Source: Pohlia nutans (Eukaryota; Streptophyta; Bryopsida; Bryales; Mniaceae). From it: a stretch of 64,000 bases of DNA. Made by a program: the position numbers and the translations under genes. Within the stretch, counting starts at the first letter, position 1. Each line of letters opens with the position of its first letter. The notes below the pieces were generated by a model, which was not told the origin of the DNA, did not search any database, and was given only the letters and a program-made list of their open reading frames with translations. Below are positions 10,097 to 22,263 of the stretch, in pieces. Location of the stretch: positions 2,684,001 to 2,748,000 of the forward strand of contig CM040103.1 of the NCBI GenBank assembly GCA_022496805.1, given 5' to 3'.

Positions 10097-13000
10097 ATGG
10101 CCCCGAAGGTGGATACCGTCGAAGGTAGGCTGTGAATGACGCATTTCACTTTATTTAATTCGATTTAAGGAAGTAAGAAAGAATTGGCAATGAACTGCAT
10201 TCAATTTGGCGATGATTTTAGAGTACGCTGCGCACAGAAAAGGTCTGTAGGTGGATACCGTGGAAGGTAGGCTGTGAATGACGCATTTCATCGAATCGAT
10301 TTGAATTCTTTAAATCGATTTAAGGAAGTAAGAAAGAATTGGCAATGAACTGCATTCAATTTGGCGATGATTGTAGAGTGCGCTGCACACAGAAAAGGTC
10401 TGTAGGTGGTTACCGTGGAAGGTAGGCTGTGAATGACGCATTTCATCGAATCGTTTTGAATTATTTAATTCGATTTTAGGAAGTAAGAAAGAATTGGCAA
10501 TGAGCTGCATTCAATTTAGCGATGAATCCGATGATTGTAAAGTACTCTGCGCATGGAAACGGTCTGTAGGTTGTCACTACAAAATGAATGTAGTACCTCT
10601 ACAATTAAGGACAGTGATCACCAAGATGAACGGAGCTCATTGCCAATTCTTACTTTCTAAAAACTGTGACAATGGCTGCGTTCTGTTTGGTGATCACTGT
10701 CCTTGACTGTAAAAGGTACTATGCACACGGATAGGAATTCTTTTTGTAGAGTGAGAATCGACAATGAGAATCACTGTTCAATTTGGTGAGAATTACTGCG
10801 TGTGATTGTAGAGGTACTCTGCAGAGGGAAAAAGTTTGTAAGAAACTCTTTTTTTAGAAGGAGAGATTTGGCAATTAGCTCCGTTCAGTTTGGTGATCAC
10901 TGTCTTGACTGATTGTTGAGGAACTCTGCACATGGAAACGGTTTGTAGGAATACTGTCTGCGATTTTAGCCTGGCTACTATGCACATTGAAATGATTTGT
11001 AGGTTGTTGTATAGAGTTTGAATCTACTGCATGCATGGTGGATCGTCGGAGAAGCTAGATTGCAACTGTGATTGATTGATGTTCTTCCCTGGTGTTTGTA
11101 GGGACCATCCTTGGTTACATAAATGAGGTAAAATTTTTGATGCATTTCATGCATGTCCTCAATTTGTATCCTGTACGATTAATTTTTGGTTTTAGTAGAA
11201 TAGTATGTTAACTATGTTTGCCAACAAGAGCCTGTATGCTGCTGCTTGTCGTTCGAATACTACGGTCAGCATATTTGAAAGCTGGTCCAGTTTACTAAAA
11301 GCGTGTTGCTGTTTGGAGTTATGATTTGTTTGACTGGTGTGGTGAGTCGCGAAACCGATTGTCGATGCCTGTGATGGATTGTCGTGGTGATTAGTATGAG
11401 TGGCTCGGCTTCGTCAGATTGAGCCTGCCTTCTGGAATTTCCGTGAATAACAGTCTTCTCAGATGATAGTAGCTTAAGAAATTCTGTTTGGAAACAGGTA
11501 AAGTAGTGTAAAGAGTTTGAAGTTGGATTGTGACAGCAAAACAGGCCCCTCAATGTTCAAATGGTGGCGGATGCATTACAAAAGGATGGTATCAAGAAAA
11601 CGGCGGTGCAGAAGGCGATGGACACGCTGGCAGCGAACGGGAAAATCTCGTTCAAAGATTATGGAAAACAACGAGTCTGTGTGGCTAACCAGAGCCAATT
11701 CGAAATTCCCGATATCAATGAACTTGATGTAATGAAGAAGGAGAACGACCAATTACTAGCAGACGTTGCAGCTGTTCGCTCTCACGTATCCGACCTCGAA
11801 GCAGGTGTTTACGCGCTTGCACTCCCCAAAGCGATTCGTGTTCATTTTTTATTAAGAAATGCCTGTTTCACTCTGATATTCTTACATACAATTCTTTGAA
11901 GCTTAATTCATATAGACTCGCCTCATTATCTTCATATGAAGTGAGTTTGCAACGACCGCGTTGCTTCTGAATTTAACTCAGGACGTTTTGTCGAACAATT
12001 TTTCATTGATGTTCTTGTAACATAAATGTCCAGTTTGTGATATTAGGCATTCAAAGATACTAATTTCAGTTCGGGTTAACTTGGCATAACGTTAGGGTGC
12101 CAAGTGCATCCTGGTATGAGTGCCCACCTGTGTAATCTCTGAGATTATTTCGGCGGGCCTGGGTTGGGTTGTACAGGAATCAAGTCTTCGGAAAACAACC
12201 TTACCCTTGATGCAATTTGGGAGAAGACCAGTAAGCTAGGCTCAGAGGTACGCTTAATGATGTCCGCTATGACTACGCAATTTTCCGCTAACCAGGAACA
12301 GGAATAGAATGATTCATAAGCAGCACTCAAAATATTCAATCAGTATGACGGAAATTTAGCAGCGGTGGCCTTCTCAAATAGTTGTTCAAGTTTAGTTGTT
12401 CAATAGCAGGATATGAGACTTTGCTATTGTTACACAGAGCATCACGTGGAGAGTAAATCACCCTTTCATCGAAGCTTTGGTTGCTTCTTACGAAGTATTA
12501 TGCTACAATATTGCCTGTCTACTCTTTCCCAATCTTCATATATTCATTTTATTATTGTACTCTATAATGCAGCTCAAAGTCATGGAATTAAAGGTAGAGG
12601 CATTGCGAGAGGGCAGTGTCTTGGTCACACCTGAAGAGCGTCTAGAAGTGCAGGGGGCCTATGATCTCAAATTAGGGTTATGGAGGAGGAGAAGGAAAAT
12701 ATATCAGGAATTGTGGGGTATGATTACGGAGGCAGTGACTGAAAATTTGAAAGATCTGAAGGTACTTTCCCGCATTGCATTCAAATGTTCAGAATTGTTG
12801 CACCATTTCTGGAAAATTTACTGGGTACATCATGCACATCTACTATCTAAGCGTAACTGTTCAATTTTTGAGGCAATAGATCCTGTAGGCAGATCGAGAT
12901 CAGAGGTTTAATTGATTAGTACACATACACAAGTCTGTATTATTCAAGTGCTCTTCTCGCAGCAGTTTTGAGCCAGAAGGCGCCTGCTGGGTTTGTTTTA

Positions 13001-13427
13001 GTTTTTTGTTCCAGAATTTCTTACCTGCGATTGAGATAAGAGTAAACCATCCACTTCTGAAGGAGCGGTTGCGATGCCACTAATGATAGTATGAATGCAT
13101 ATATATAATTAGAATGAAATAGTTCAAGTGCTCCATAGAGCTTCGTTACTCCACCCATGGTCTTAAGTTCTGCATACATGAAACCGATGTCACTTTAAAC
13201 GCACACTTGCCAGATATCTGGAACAGATCCTTTGGTTTGCGTAGCACATGTTTGCAAATGGCACTTGTAATGGCTCTTTTGAGGTAAGTGTTTTGCACAT
13301 GCGTATTGGAACTGACCATAGAAGCTGCCTGCAGGAGGAGATTGGCATCGAGACTGATGAAGATGTCGGCTGCAACGTTGCGGATTACAGTAATTTGGGA
13401 GTCAAGAAGCAAGTGAAAGGATTTTAA
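10097..13427 (+). CDS. HOP2: HOP2 (TBPIP/PSMC3IP family) homologous-pairing protein, six exons
   Basis: Exons 10097-10124, 11102-11127, 11537-11804, 12177-12247, 12573-12761 and 13335-13427, all with GT-AG borders and compatible phases, give 675 nt and 224 residues. I recall Arabidopsis HOP2 as about the same length. The start reads MAPKVDTVEG; residues 11-76 form the winged-helix DNA-binding domain (TILGYINEQNRPLNVQMVAD, then KKTAVQKAMDTLAANGKISF, GKQRV). Residues about 80-140 form the coiled coil used for MND1 pairing, with NNLTLDAIWEK. The C-terminal part has LWRRRRKIYQELWGMITEAV and ends EEIGIETDEDVG...KGF. With MND1, HOP2 stimulates DMC1/RAD51 strand invasion in meiosis and prevents non-homologous synapsis. 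All exons are open, so the gene looks functional. Introns run from 325 to 977 bp; intron 1 is swollen by tandem copies of the exon 1/intron 1 junction. No co-oriented neighbour. Confidence 0.93.
10109..10569 (+). repeat. Tandem triplication of HOP2 exon-1 end and intron-1 start
   Basis: Three direct units start at 10109, 10251 and 10406 (lengths about 142, 155 and 164 bp). Each opens with GTGGATACCGTGGAAG or a near match and then GTAGGCTGTGAATGACGCAT. Unit 1 is the real exon end. Units 2 and 3 keep the 16-nt exon piece, the GTAGGC donor and, directly in front, TCTGTAG, which could act as an acceptor. Unit 3 changes the Asp codon to Val (GTT). Confidence 0.9.
10570..10990 (+). repeat. Degenerate repeats of the same block within HOP2 intron 1
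   Basis: Several decayed copies of the inner part of the unit recur: ATTGGCAAT-like, TTCAATTTGG-like and GTACTCTGCACATGGAAACG motifs around 10530-10570, 10700-10730, 10810-10835 and 10910-10950. The array was probably once longer. Confidence 0.55.
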
Positions 13428-14629
13428 AGCCCAAATTCAGTCCTGACACTAGGTCAGGTGTAAACTAAAACCTGAAGGTCTCATAAAAGGAGTCTCCCTC
13501 TTGTATTCGGATCCACTACCTTGAACTTGTTGATTAGGCCACTTTGCTCAGTTCTGCCATCCTTCTTCAGAAGGTCTGTGCATTGCATTCATTCACAAAG
13601 GAGATTCTGTGGGTGTCCCGTATGGGAAATAGCTTGGTTTTCCTTGTGATTTCCCTCACTTGTTAGGGAATGTGGCCATCTGGAAAAATATAGACAGTTC
13701 CCTCATAGTGTATGAGGGAGTTTTGATGCATAGGGGATTTGTTAAGGGAATTGAGAACAAACGAATGATATGGGAATGCTCAAGGTACCTAGAATCAAGG
13801 AAATCCAATCCTCTATAAACAGTTTGGTGGGAAAATGTAACATCCATTTCAAGCTCCATTCTTACAAGGGAATTTGCCTGAATTTCCCCTCTTCCTGTAG
13901 GGGAATCCCAAAAGGATATCCTTGTGATTCAGGCTCGAATGACGAGTGCCGGAATACCTCCACAGCAAGGGAAGACCCTTCACAGCTGTTTCTGAGAAGC
14001 CCAAGCTGTCGGACTAGAAATGCATCACTGTTCAACCAATATTAAGTCATTGACTTATCCTCTATTTCAGGGTCTACCTCCAGCATCTACTGTAAGATGC
14101 ATTATAAGTTGGTAATTTTCTTCCTCATTTAACAAGCTCCTCTGTTTACATGTTTCGAAGTACGAGCTTGTTAAATGAGGAAGAAGATTGCTGACCAGTA
14201 TATATTGTATGCATGTGCTTCTTGTGGTAGATGATGGAGGTCAAGCTTGTTTTCATGAGAAGATTCATTTCTATGAGTGGCTCTTAATCACATCAGTTCA
14301 TACCTGAAAACTGTTTTTTTTAGATTGCCCATCCTTTGTTTTTGGACGGATGCTAAACCCGAGACTCAAGAGTTAGCGACAATAAGTTCAATGCAATGGT
14401 AAGCTTAGCGCCAACACTATTGATTCCTGTAAACACTGGTGTGTGAGACATGTAAATATTCTGTCTTTGCACATGTTTCCAGGGAAGCATTAAACCATAG
14501 TTCAAACAAGTCGTGTGAACCTTCTGGAGATAGTCAGTTTCGCAGCTTCTGATTCCCATCACATTGCTTCACTCTGCCAACCCACTTCACCCTTTTATTA
14601 GTGCATTCTCATTGAGGATGAGGATGCTA
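13428..14629. other. HOP2 3' flank and intergenic sequence
   Basis: Presumed 3' UTR and downstream spacer. It contains a small hairpin near 13695-13725 (CCCTCAT...ATGAGGG) and the perfect hairpin at 14118-14185. No other gene was seen. Confidence 0.4.
14118..14185. repeat. Perfect 22-bp inverted repeat with 24-nt loop
   Basis: Left arm 14118-14139 begins TTCTTCCTCATTT and ends CAAGCTC; right arm 14164-14185 is its exact complement. It could be a small fold-back element, or a short hairpin if transcribed. No flanking duplication was recognised. Confidence 0.75.
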
Positions 14630-15023
14630 GGGCATCCTCAATCTTCACGCCAAGGTCGCCCGCCAACAGCACTTTCCCGGAGCAGAGCCTCCTACCTGCC
14701 CCAATCCCACCGTAAATGCCGAAGGTACCTGCGCGGCCCCTCCAAATGAAGCTCATCGGTCGGTATTTTTGGCTTCTTCCCCGGAGCTGGAAACTCCACG
14801 GCACATCAGGTCAACTAGTGCACGAGTGTCAATTGAGGAGCGCAGGAACGCACGATCTGCGGGTGCGTCAATCGAGAAGTGCAAGAGCACAGGATGAGGA
14901 TTCAGGAGCACTGCAGGGTTGGGGCCGCTTCAACGGCAAAAAAAAATTGGCATCCCGCAGCCAAAACAGCCCCGCCAAATGCGGGTGGCGGCCCACTTTA
15001 CCGAGGCAAGATTGAGGATGCCC
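14630..15023. mobile_element. MITE with GGGCATCCTCAATCTT termini, 394 bp
   Basis: Terminal inverted repeat of 16 bp, GGGCATCCTCAATCTT at the left and its complement at the right end. The flanks are CTA and TTA, an imperfect 3-bp duplication that fits PIF/Harbinger. The interior is more GC-rich than its surroundings and carries only chance frames. Confidence 0.7.
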
Positions 15024-15398
15024 TTACATCATGAAACTGGTGAGTGTTTAGAGTTTTCCGCAAACTCATACAGGTTCAGACCCTTACTTTGTCAATTTCC
15101 TTGGAATTCGAAAATTGGCCCGTGGTGGGCTATCAGGGACTGATTTTTCTATTTCAGTGAATGAGCTACCCACTCCATGTAGATACGTGTCAAGCCAAGG
15201 AAGCTCATGTGACATAGCATCCACGAGAATAGAAAGTGAGGTGGGAAGTTTTTGGGCACCGTTTTTGGTGCCTTCAAACTTCAAACCTCTAGTTTATTTA
15301 GAACATCTGACATGTCTACTTTTATTGTGTTCTCAACCTCTCTTTTCATAATCTGTGGTCCAGTCACCCCACTGTCCAGCACTTTGCGGATAACTCTT

Positions 15399-15665
15399 TT
15401 AACCCCGAAATGCTCTGAATCATTTCTTGCATTGAAATTTTGTACAGATGCATTATCAAATGCAATTTGGAGTAATAATTTGGTGTTGATGGATGAATAA
15501 ATGTTGAAGATTTTGAATTTTGAATTACATTTAAATGATTAGATCATTTATTGCTATCACCAATATTTACATATAAGATTTGAACTTTTAAATTCAAATT
15601 CTTTGAATTTTGGTTGTATTCCACACATTGACATTTTTTAATACTATTTTATTTTATGTGTCCAA
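15399..15665 (+). mobile_element. TTAA element family A, decayed left part
   Basis: TTAACCCCGAAATGCTCTGA then GATGCATTATCAAATGCAA, a following GAATAAATGTTGAAG and TATCACCAATATTTAC track the left half of family A. The right end is not recognisable; AT-rich sequence follows. Confidence 0.55.
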
Positions 15666-18029
15666 AATTATATAACCTTTGGTATGATTTTTTTTAATTT
15701 AGAAAAATAAGTTAATTTGTAAAGTTTGTTTGCACCTCGGTTTGCACAACTACATCCATTCTAAACTAAAGAGTGCATACTTTTGGTTTGATAGATTTTT
15801 AATTTGATATTTATAAAAAAAAATCAATATATAGTAATTTTGGGATCAAACATGAGATTGATATTTCACAAAAAGTACTCATTAGACTTGATATTATCAC
15901 TTTGCAATAAATGATTTTTATAATTTACCAAAAGACAAGATCGATGTTTTAAGGAAAGATACAAAATGTACATAAATCTTTTTAGGCAATAGTATACAGC
16001 AAGAGTGAGTTTCATCATGTACTAATATTTATTATTTTTAAAATTGGGTTGTGTTTATAGACCTTTAAATTTCAAACATTGGGGTAACATAAGGTTTAAT
16101 CATTCAAATTTAAATGTCTATTTCACATCTCTATTATCTCATTATTTTGGAAGAACCAAAAAAAATTGCAATATTCAATGTAACAATGACATCTATACAT
16201 TAAGATATTGATTAGGTCGTTTGTTTGTTTTGATTGTTACATTGAGATCTACTCAACCATGCATCCCTTAGTTGCATTTTTGGTATTGTCAGAAAGTTCT
16301 CGACATGTAGGGGTGCACTACAGTTGTTTCATAACTTTTAAACCTACAATGTAAAAGTTATGGATTTTCAATCAAATACCGTCCCCATAAATTGAATTAA
16401 ATTATGAATAAAGCAAAAGCAATAGCAAAAGTAAATGAAATACGGGAAACAAGCAGGAACACGGGGAGCATAAGAAGGCACGAATATACGGGGAACACAC
16501 AAAACATTTGGGCCAATGACATAGGGCTACATTAGTAATCATTGTATTTTGTAATCTTAAAAAATCCCTATTTACGTATTTATTAGAAATTATGATATAT
16601 AAATGTAAACATTCAAATTTCTAAAGTTCATCTTGATGTTAATAATATTGGATTTTTATCTTCAACTTATGATTAAATCATTCTTAGATCATTTTCCCCT
16701 AGAAACTTTTAATTCCTAAACCATCTTTCAATGTATTTTATATTTTTTCATAATATTGATTTACAAGGTCAATAGGTCAACGTAAAAGAATTGAACTCAA
16801 TTTTTTAATAGTAGGTGCATCGCCATTATATAATCATGCAGTAAATACCTCAAGTCATTTTGATAATTGTTGAGTTTCAAATGTCAAACAACTTTTACCA
16901 TTTAGTGCGTTAAACATTTTTGGTTTTAGTTTCTAATTTCTTTGCAATTAAACTTTGGTAATTGTTATTTTTGACAAGCAACAACAAAACTGATAGATGT
17001 TAGAAAGTTCTTTTCATATTTGAATAGACATTTTCATTAAGTTTATGCGTGAAAATTATGGATTTTGATTTATATAATGAACCAAAAACTTGACTCTTTG
17101 TAAAAAAAATTGAGGAATTATGTGGTGCTCAAGGATTGAAGGATAGGGTGCCAAAACATGATTTTTGGCACTTGGGGATTTTTCTAAAGTCCTATTTCAA
17201 AGTCAAGTTCTAATTTCCTTGGTGTAATAAACAAAGAAAAAAAATGAAGAATAAGGTAGGTTTTGCATCCACATGAATGAAGAGTTTGTTGAAAGTGGTT
17301 CTACTAACTAGGTCATATGGATCTAAGTAGCTAGTGCCACCCTTAGTTGTCCATGATAGAACATGGACTCTATGACCAAAACAACAAATATCATGAGAAG
17401 TAAAATTTGGAACAAAAATTGGTTTTTGGCAAAATCGGAAATCAATTCGCTTTCCTAGAACTTCAATAAAGTGCTTCCATGTAGGTGGTTTTAATTGAAT
17501 ATAAACTTAGAACACATAAAGTAAGCACGCCAATGACTGGTCACGGCCCACGGACCGCACAGCAACCGGACAAAACGCTCGCATGAAAATTTCTTTAGGA
17601 ACACATTCGATTGTCTGGATGAGGATTTCATAATTGGATGAGAATTTGCTGCACATCAGGAATAACATCCATTAAACGTTACGGTGTTGAATGAACGACA
17701 AATGCTAAATGATCGGATGAAAAATTTAAACGGATGAACTTCGGAGTGAAACCACGACTGCGGGAGGAGAATGTCTTTTCTCTTGAGCTGCGAGGAGTTG
17801 CGGGGGGCGGCACGGGGAGCGCTGCTGCGCAACGGAACCTGTGGAGCAGTGCATGATTTCGCAAGTTTGAGGGCAAAAGTGCATTTTCATCAATGCTTCA
17901 ACTGCAAGGTGTGATCCTAACCTTAACATTGCCATTGTTTGCACACATTCTTTCATTCTACTCCTAAAACCCTAAGAACTTCACACTCAAACCCTTAATC
18001 TTGAACTAATGTAATTTTTCTACTGTTAG
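15666..18029. other. Long AT-rich stretch, no gene
   Basis: No frames of note. A 12-bp inverted repeat (CAATGTAACAAT at 16176 and its complement at 16233) is the only structure seen before 17540. From about 17540 GC content rises toward the transposase relic, and this part may belong to that element; no terminal repeats were found. Confidence 0.4.
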
Positions 18030-20300
18030 ATGGCTAGGCATCCTATTCAACACCCCTGGCAACAGCTGAGGACGAATGTGGAGGTCCCAAAGAAGGTTAG
18101 AAGTGGCCCTCAAGGAAACTTAGCTCCACCAAACCCTAGAGAGAACCCTGCTCCTTGCAAACCTGTAAGAAAGGGGCACCTGGTCAGAAGAGTCCATGAG
18201 GTTTGCTTTAGATGCAGTGAGGTCTAAAAGGCTCTCAATTAGACAAGCTGCAGAGCTGTATGGAATCCCCCCATCAAGCATACAGGATTGGAAGAATCGC
18301 AAGACATCTACAAAGAAGATTGGACATCAAACATACCTGACTGAAATTGAAGAACTGGCACTAGTAGAATAGTGCTTCTCTATACAGAAGGTGGCCTTGT
18401 GTGTGACATTAAACATGCTCAAATGCACCATTCTAAAGAATACACCAAGGCAGCATCCATTCGGAGATGGTATTCCAGGTCAGAAATGGTGGGATGGATT
18501 TAAGAAGAGACATCCAAGTATTACCTTACAGTGTGCAGATGGTCTAGAAATTAAGAGAGCACTAGGGCTAAACAGGGAATCAACTACCTTTTTCTACAAC
18601 CTACTTGAGCAGGTATACTCTGCACACAACTTTCAGCCCAGCCACATCTGGAACTCAGATGAGACTGGAGTGAGTGCAGGAGGGGGCAACTCTTCAATCA
18701 AAGTGGTAGTCAAAAAGGGCAGCAAGTCAGTGAGATATACGATAGCTGATGACAGAGAATGGATGAGCATTATGACCTGTGTAAATGCAGCAGGGTCCTC
18801 CATCCCCAACCCGTATATATTCAAGAGGAAAACAAGGCCCATCATTGATTACATAAGGAATTGTGAACCCAATCTTGCAATGTCATGGCAAGAGAATGGG
18901 TACATGACATCTGAAATTTTCTTGGAATGGCTGCAACATTTTTAAAACAATGTTCCAGGGGGAATCTCTAGAGAGAACAAGCACCTACTAATTTTAGACG
19001 GACATTGTAGCCATGTGACAAGAAAGGCTGTCTTATTTGGGCTAGATTCTTACCCTTCCAGCCTATTCAACTTCATGATTTGCAGCCTCTTGATGTAGCC
19101 ATTTTCCATCCCTTCAAACTGAACCTAGCAGATGAGAAAATGGAGAAGATGAGGAAGGATCCCAATTGAACATAGGAATCCACTATGAAGACTACCTTAG
19201 CTGAAATGGCATCAAGAGCACTTGCAAAGGCACTAAAACCAGAAAGTATTAAGGCTGGTTTCTCTACAACAGGTTTATACCCTATTGACAAAACAACAAT
19301 GGACTTAAAGCTAGGTACAGATCATGTATATGTGAGGAATAAGGTACCTGAAGCAGAAGATGTAGTGGCATCTCCAGACCTACAATCACTCATGCCCAAC
19401 TTTTTCTCCCATCTTGGAAACCCCCCCATTATGTCCCTATACCCAGCCTCTTTCCTCAGCTTCCTCAAGTTGATCCCCACCCACCTAGCCTGCTACTTCA
19501 GCTTGGACTATCACAGATTCGATCACCATTGATTGATATAGGACTTGGGTCCTTTGCAGCACAGCTGATAACAACTGTCCCTATTGAGGGGGATCCTCAA
19601 GATATAACACAATCGGGAACACAATCACACTTATCACTTGCTGAGGAAGAACTTGTCATCCCAGAGACTCAAAGAATTTCACTAACAAGTCTGGTGTACA
19701 AAACCTCAAGGTCAGCTAATAACACCAAATCCTTTCTATGTTAATTTTGGAATGTGAAAGTATTATTGAGACATGCATCTGATTTTTATTGTCGTCTCAT
19801 TGTGATCATATTATGTGTGTAGCTTCAACAATGATGAAGTTCAAGGAGATGTGGCAGCAATTGATCTTACCAAGGATCCATCTGTGCAACCTAGTATCCC
19901 ACATGAACAGCCTAGTGTCCCACTAGTAGCTCCTTCTCCCCATGGTATTGCTCCAGTCTCTACACCAATCCATCAGCCTCATGTTCCTGCTCCTACACAC
20001 AAATCAAAGAGCACAGAGAGGAACAAAGGTCAGACACTATCACAGATTCTAGCAATCCCTAAATTCCATACTTCTACATCTAGGAAGAGAACCAACGCCC
20101 TTCATTGTCATCGCAGGCTTATAACAAGTATAGGATTTCTAACTGAGAACAAAGAAAAAGAAGATGCTAAGAATGCAAAGGATGCAGCATTTGAGGAAAA
20201 GAGGAAAGCAAGGGCAGAAAACAAAAAAGAGAAAGAGAACATCAGAGTTGATGCTATAGTGAAGAGGTGGATCAAGGAGATGGAGAAGAAAGTTGACTGA
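18030..20300 (+). pseudogene. Decayed pogo/Tigger-like (Tc1/mariner) DDE transposase
   Basis: The helix-turn-helix part (18196 on) reads RLSIRQAAELYGIPPSSIQD. The DDE core follows: HIWNSDETGV (first Asp), LLILDGHCSHVTRKAV (second Asp) and LQPLDVAIFHPFKL (third Asp, pogo type), then a conserved TLAEMASRALAKALKPESI and GFSTTGLYPID segment. The C-terminal part (19815-20300) is proline-rich and then Lys/Glu-rich coiled coil. The frame is broken by a shift between the N-terminal piece and the HTH (about 18200), TAG at 18370, TAA at 18943, a shift near 19050, stops near 19167 and later breaks. An intact protein would cut and paste its element at TA sites; this copy cannot be made. An intron in place of some breaks is possible at the 3' end (19740-19820). 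Confidence 0.85.
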
Positions 20301-20603
20301 CATACCTTCAGGTTGCTGCTGCACGTGAGAAAGAAGACTGTTTGAGCTCCAGTTGTAGTCTTCCTAAGACTTTCGGACTTAAAACTTCGGACTACCTTTG
20401 ACACACGCAACAAACTATGGAACTTTCACGAAAGAAGACACAAAGTTCCAACTTTCGGACCTCTGCACCATACAGCCCTTGGCTCCATAGCCACCCAGAA
20501 GCCGACTTACATCCCGCCTTCCTCCGCTTCTCAGATGAGCACACAAACTCACAAGAGCACAAGCTCCAGCCTTGGAAAGAGCCGCTGGACTTGGAGAAAT
20601 GAG
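20301..20603. other. Flank of the transposase relic
   Basis: Moderately GC-rich sequence without a recognised gene; may be the 3' part of the pogo-like element. Confidence 0.3.
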
Positions 20604-20907
20604 AGCGTCTGGGGTTTGTGGGAGAAATGAGAGCGTCTGGGGTTTGTGGGAGAAATAAGAGCGTCTGGGGTTTGTGGGAGAAATGAGAGCGCATGGGGTT
20701 TGTGGGAGAAATGAGAGCACCTGGGATTTGTGGGAGAAATGAAAGCACATGGGGTTTGTGGGAGAAACGAGAACGCCTGCGGTTTGTGGGAGAAAAGACA
20801 ACGCCTGGGGTTTGTGGGAGAAAAGACAACACATGGGGTTTGTGGGAGAAAAGACAACACATGGGGTTTGTGGGAGAAAAGACAACACATGGGGTTTGTG
20901 GGAGAAG
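20604..20907 (+). repeat. Minisatellite, 28-bp unit, about 11 copies
   Basis: Unit GAGAGCGTCTGGGGTTTGTG then GGAGAAAT, with later copies changing to GACAACACATGGGG. All three frames of both strands stay fairly open because 28 is not a multiple of three and the unit has few stops. The long predicted peptides (SFLPQTP repeats) are artefacts. Confidence 0.92.
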
Positions 20908-21690
20908 CGAGTGTCGCCGCCGGCCTCAAACACACACAGACTCAAACCTGCACTGGGAGAGACGACCTAACGGACACACTTAGAGAGACGACCTAATGGA
21001 AAACATCCTCTTTGAATGGGTATCATCCAACGCTATCGTCGTGGGAACAACGAGAATTTGCATTGGGAACGTGACGGGAACGCTACCGAACAGATACCAG
21101 ACAGATACCGCACACTGTGCGGTGAAGGGCTGAGACTAGTTATCACATAAAACTATAACCCTCTCTCTTTAACATGCAATAAAAAGTTTTGTGTCAAAAA
21201 GTTTTGAATGTGGTTTTTTCGAGGTAAATCCCAATCTCACATATTACAGTGTGACAAAATTTGAGAGATTGAAAGTTTCTAGACTTTTGTTGGGAAGGTT
21301 TTGAATCATGCCTGTGTGGTCATTGGCATATCTACATTAGTACTTTTAACCTCAAGTTTCACTTTAGGCACTTTTGTTCAATCAAATTTCAATCCCTACA
21401 TGTCAAAATTCAACTTTCAACCCATTTTTGAAATTTGAGTAGGCTATTAGAGATATTCACAAAGCCTTTGAATAGATGATCCTAACTTGCACTTTCCAAC
21501 CTGTGAAAAGAGATATTCACAAAGCCTTTGAAACAAGCTTAAGAGAGAAGATGTCGGGTGTACCGGCATAGGTTTAGAAGCCCATGTGGCTCCTTGGGGC
21601 CACAAGGTGCGAGGTTGAAACCTTACAGTGGTGTAATTTTGGCGATGTGGTTCTTCATAATCAATTTTAGGACCTTCATTGTGACGCGCT
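20908..21690. other. Intergenic, no gene
   Basis: A 17-bp palindrome ACCGCACACTGTGCGGT lies near 21107-21123, and AGATATTCACAAAGCCTTTG is duplicated near 21450 and 21510. Nothing else was recognised. Confidence 0.35.
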
Positions 21691-22263
21691 TTAACCCCTA
21701 AACGTTCTCACCCTTTTCAGATTTGGCAGTTTTTCAAAGATGCATTATAAAATGCAACTAAGAGGGATATTTTCAACTTAATGAATGAATAAAAGTTGTA
21801 CATTATGCATTTCAGATTCTATTTATGCGGTTAATTTTGTGATTGCTATCACCAATATTTGTGTGTAAATTTTCAAACTTAAAATTTAGAGCTCTTTTGT
21901 GATATGATTACAAATAAGATATTGACAATCTAATAATGAAATTTTTTGGGATGGGTTGAAATGTAATATTCTAAATGTAGTGATTTTTGGAGATTTTTTG
22001 GTTGCTTAATTTTAGTACTTGACTTTTTCAAAAGCACTTTTAGACTAAAATCTTCAAAATTTTGGGTGGAACACTACAACATGAAATGAGGCAAAAAAAT
22101 TCACAAATCATCCCCTTTCTAATCGGATCACACATGCACGAAGCTAACTTCCCGTAAAAGTCAGTAAAAAATCCACGTTGCAAAAAGTGCACGATGGATG
22201 AGAAATCGGAGTTCAAATCCGTACATCATGCAAAATATGCATGGTTGGGCGGTTAGGGGTTAA
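21691..22263 (+). mobile_element. TTAA element family A, complete copy, 573 bp
   Basis: Starts TTAACCCCTAAACGTTCTCA and ends GGCGGTTAGGGGTTAA, with 7-10 bp imperfect inverted termini and TTAA on both sides. It is the best reference for family A; copies or relics lie at 3090, 15399, 36951, 38841, 48312 and 62570, with relatives at 45096 and 52528. Non-coding. Confidence 0.85.

Noticed and set aside
11517..11732. Arg/Trp-rich 71-codon plus-strand frame
   Set aside because: Out-of-frame reading of HOP2 exon 3.
13146..13412. Minus-strand 88-codon frame
   Set aside because: Overlaps HOP2 exon 6 in antisense; no domain.
20392..20983. Long overlapping frames on both strands (FLPQTP and GLWEKRQ repeats)
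   Set aside because: All are produced by the 28-bp minisatellite, whose unit lacks stops in several frames.
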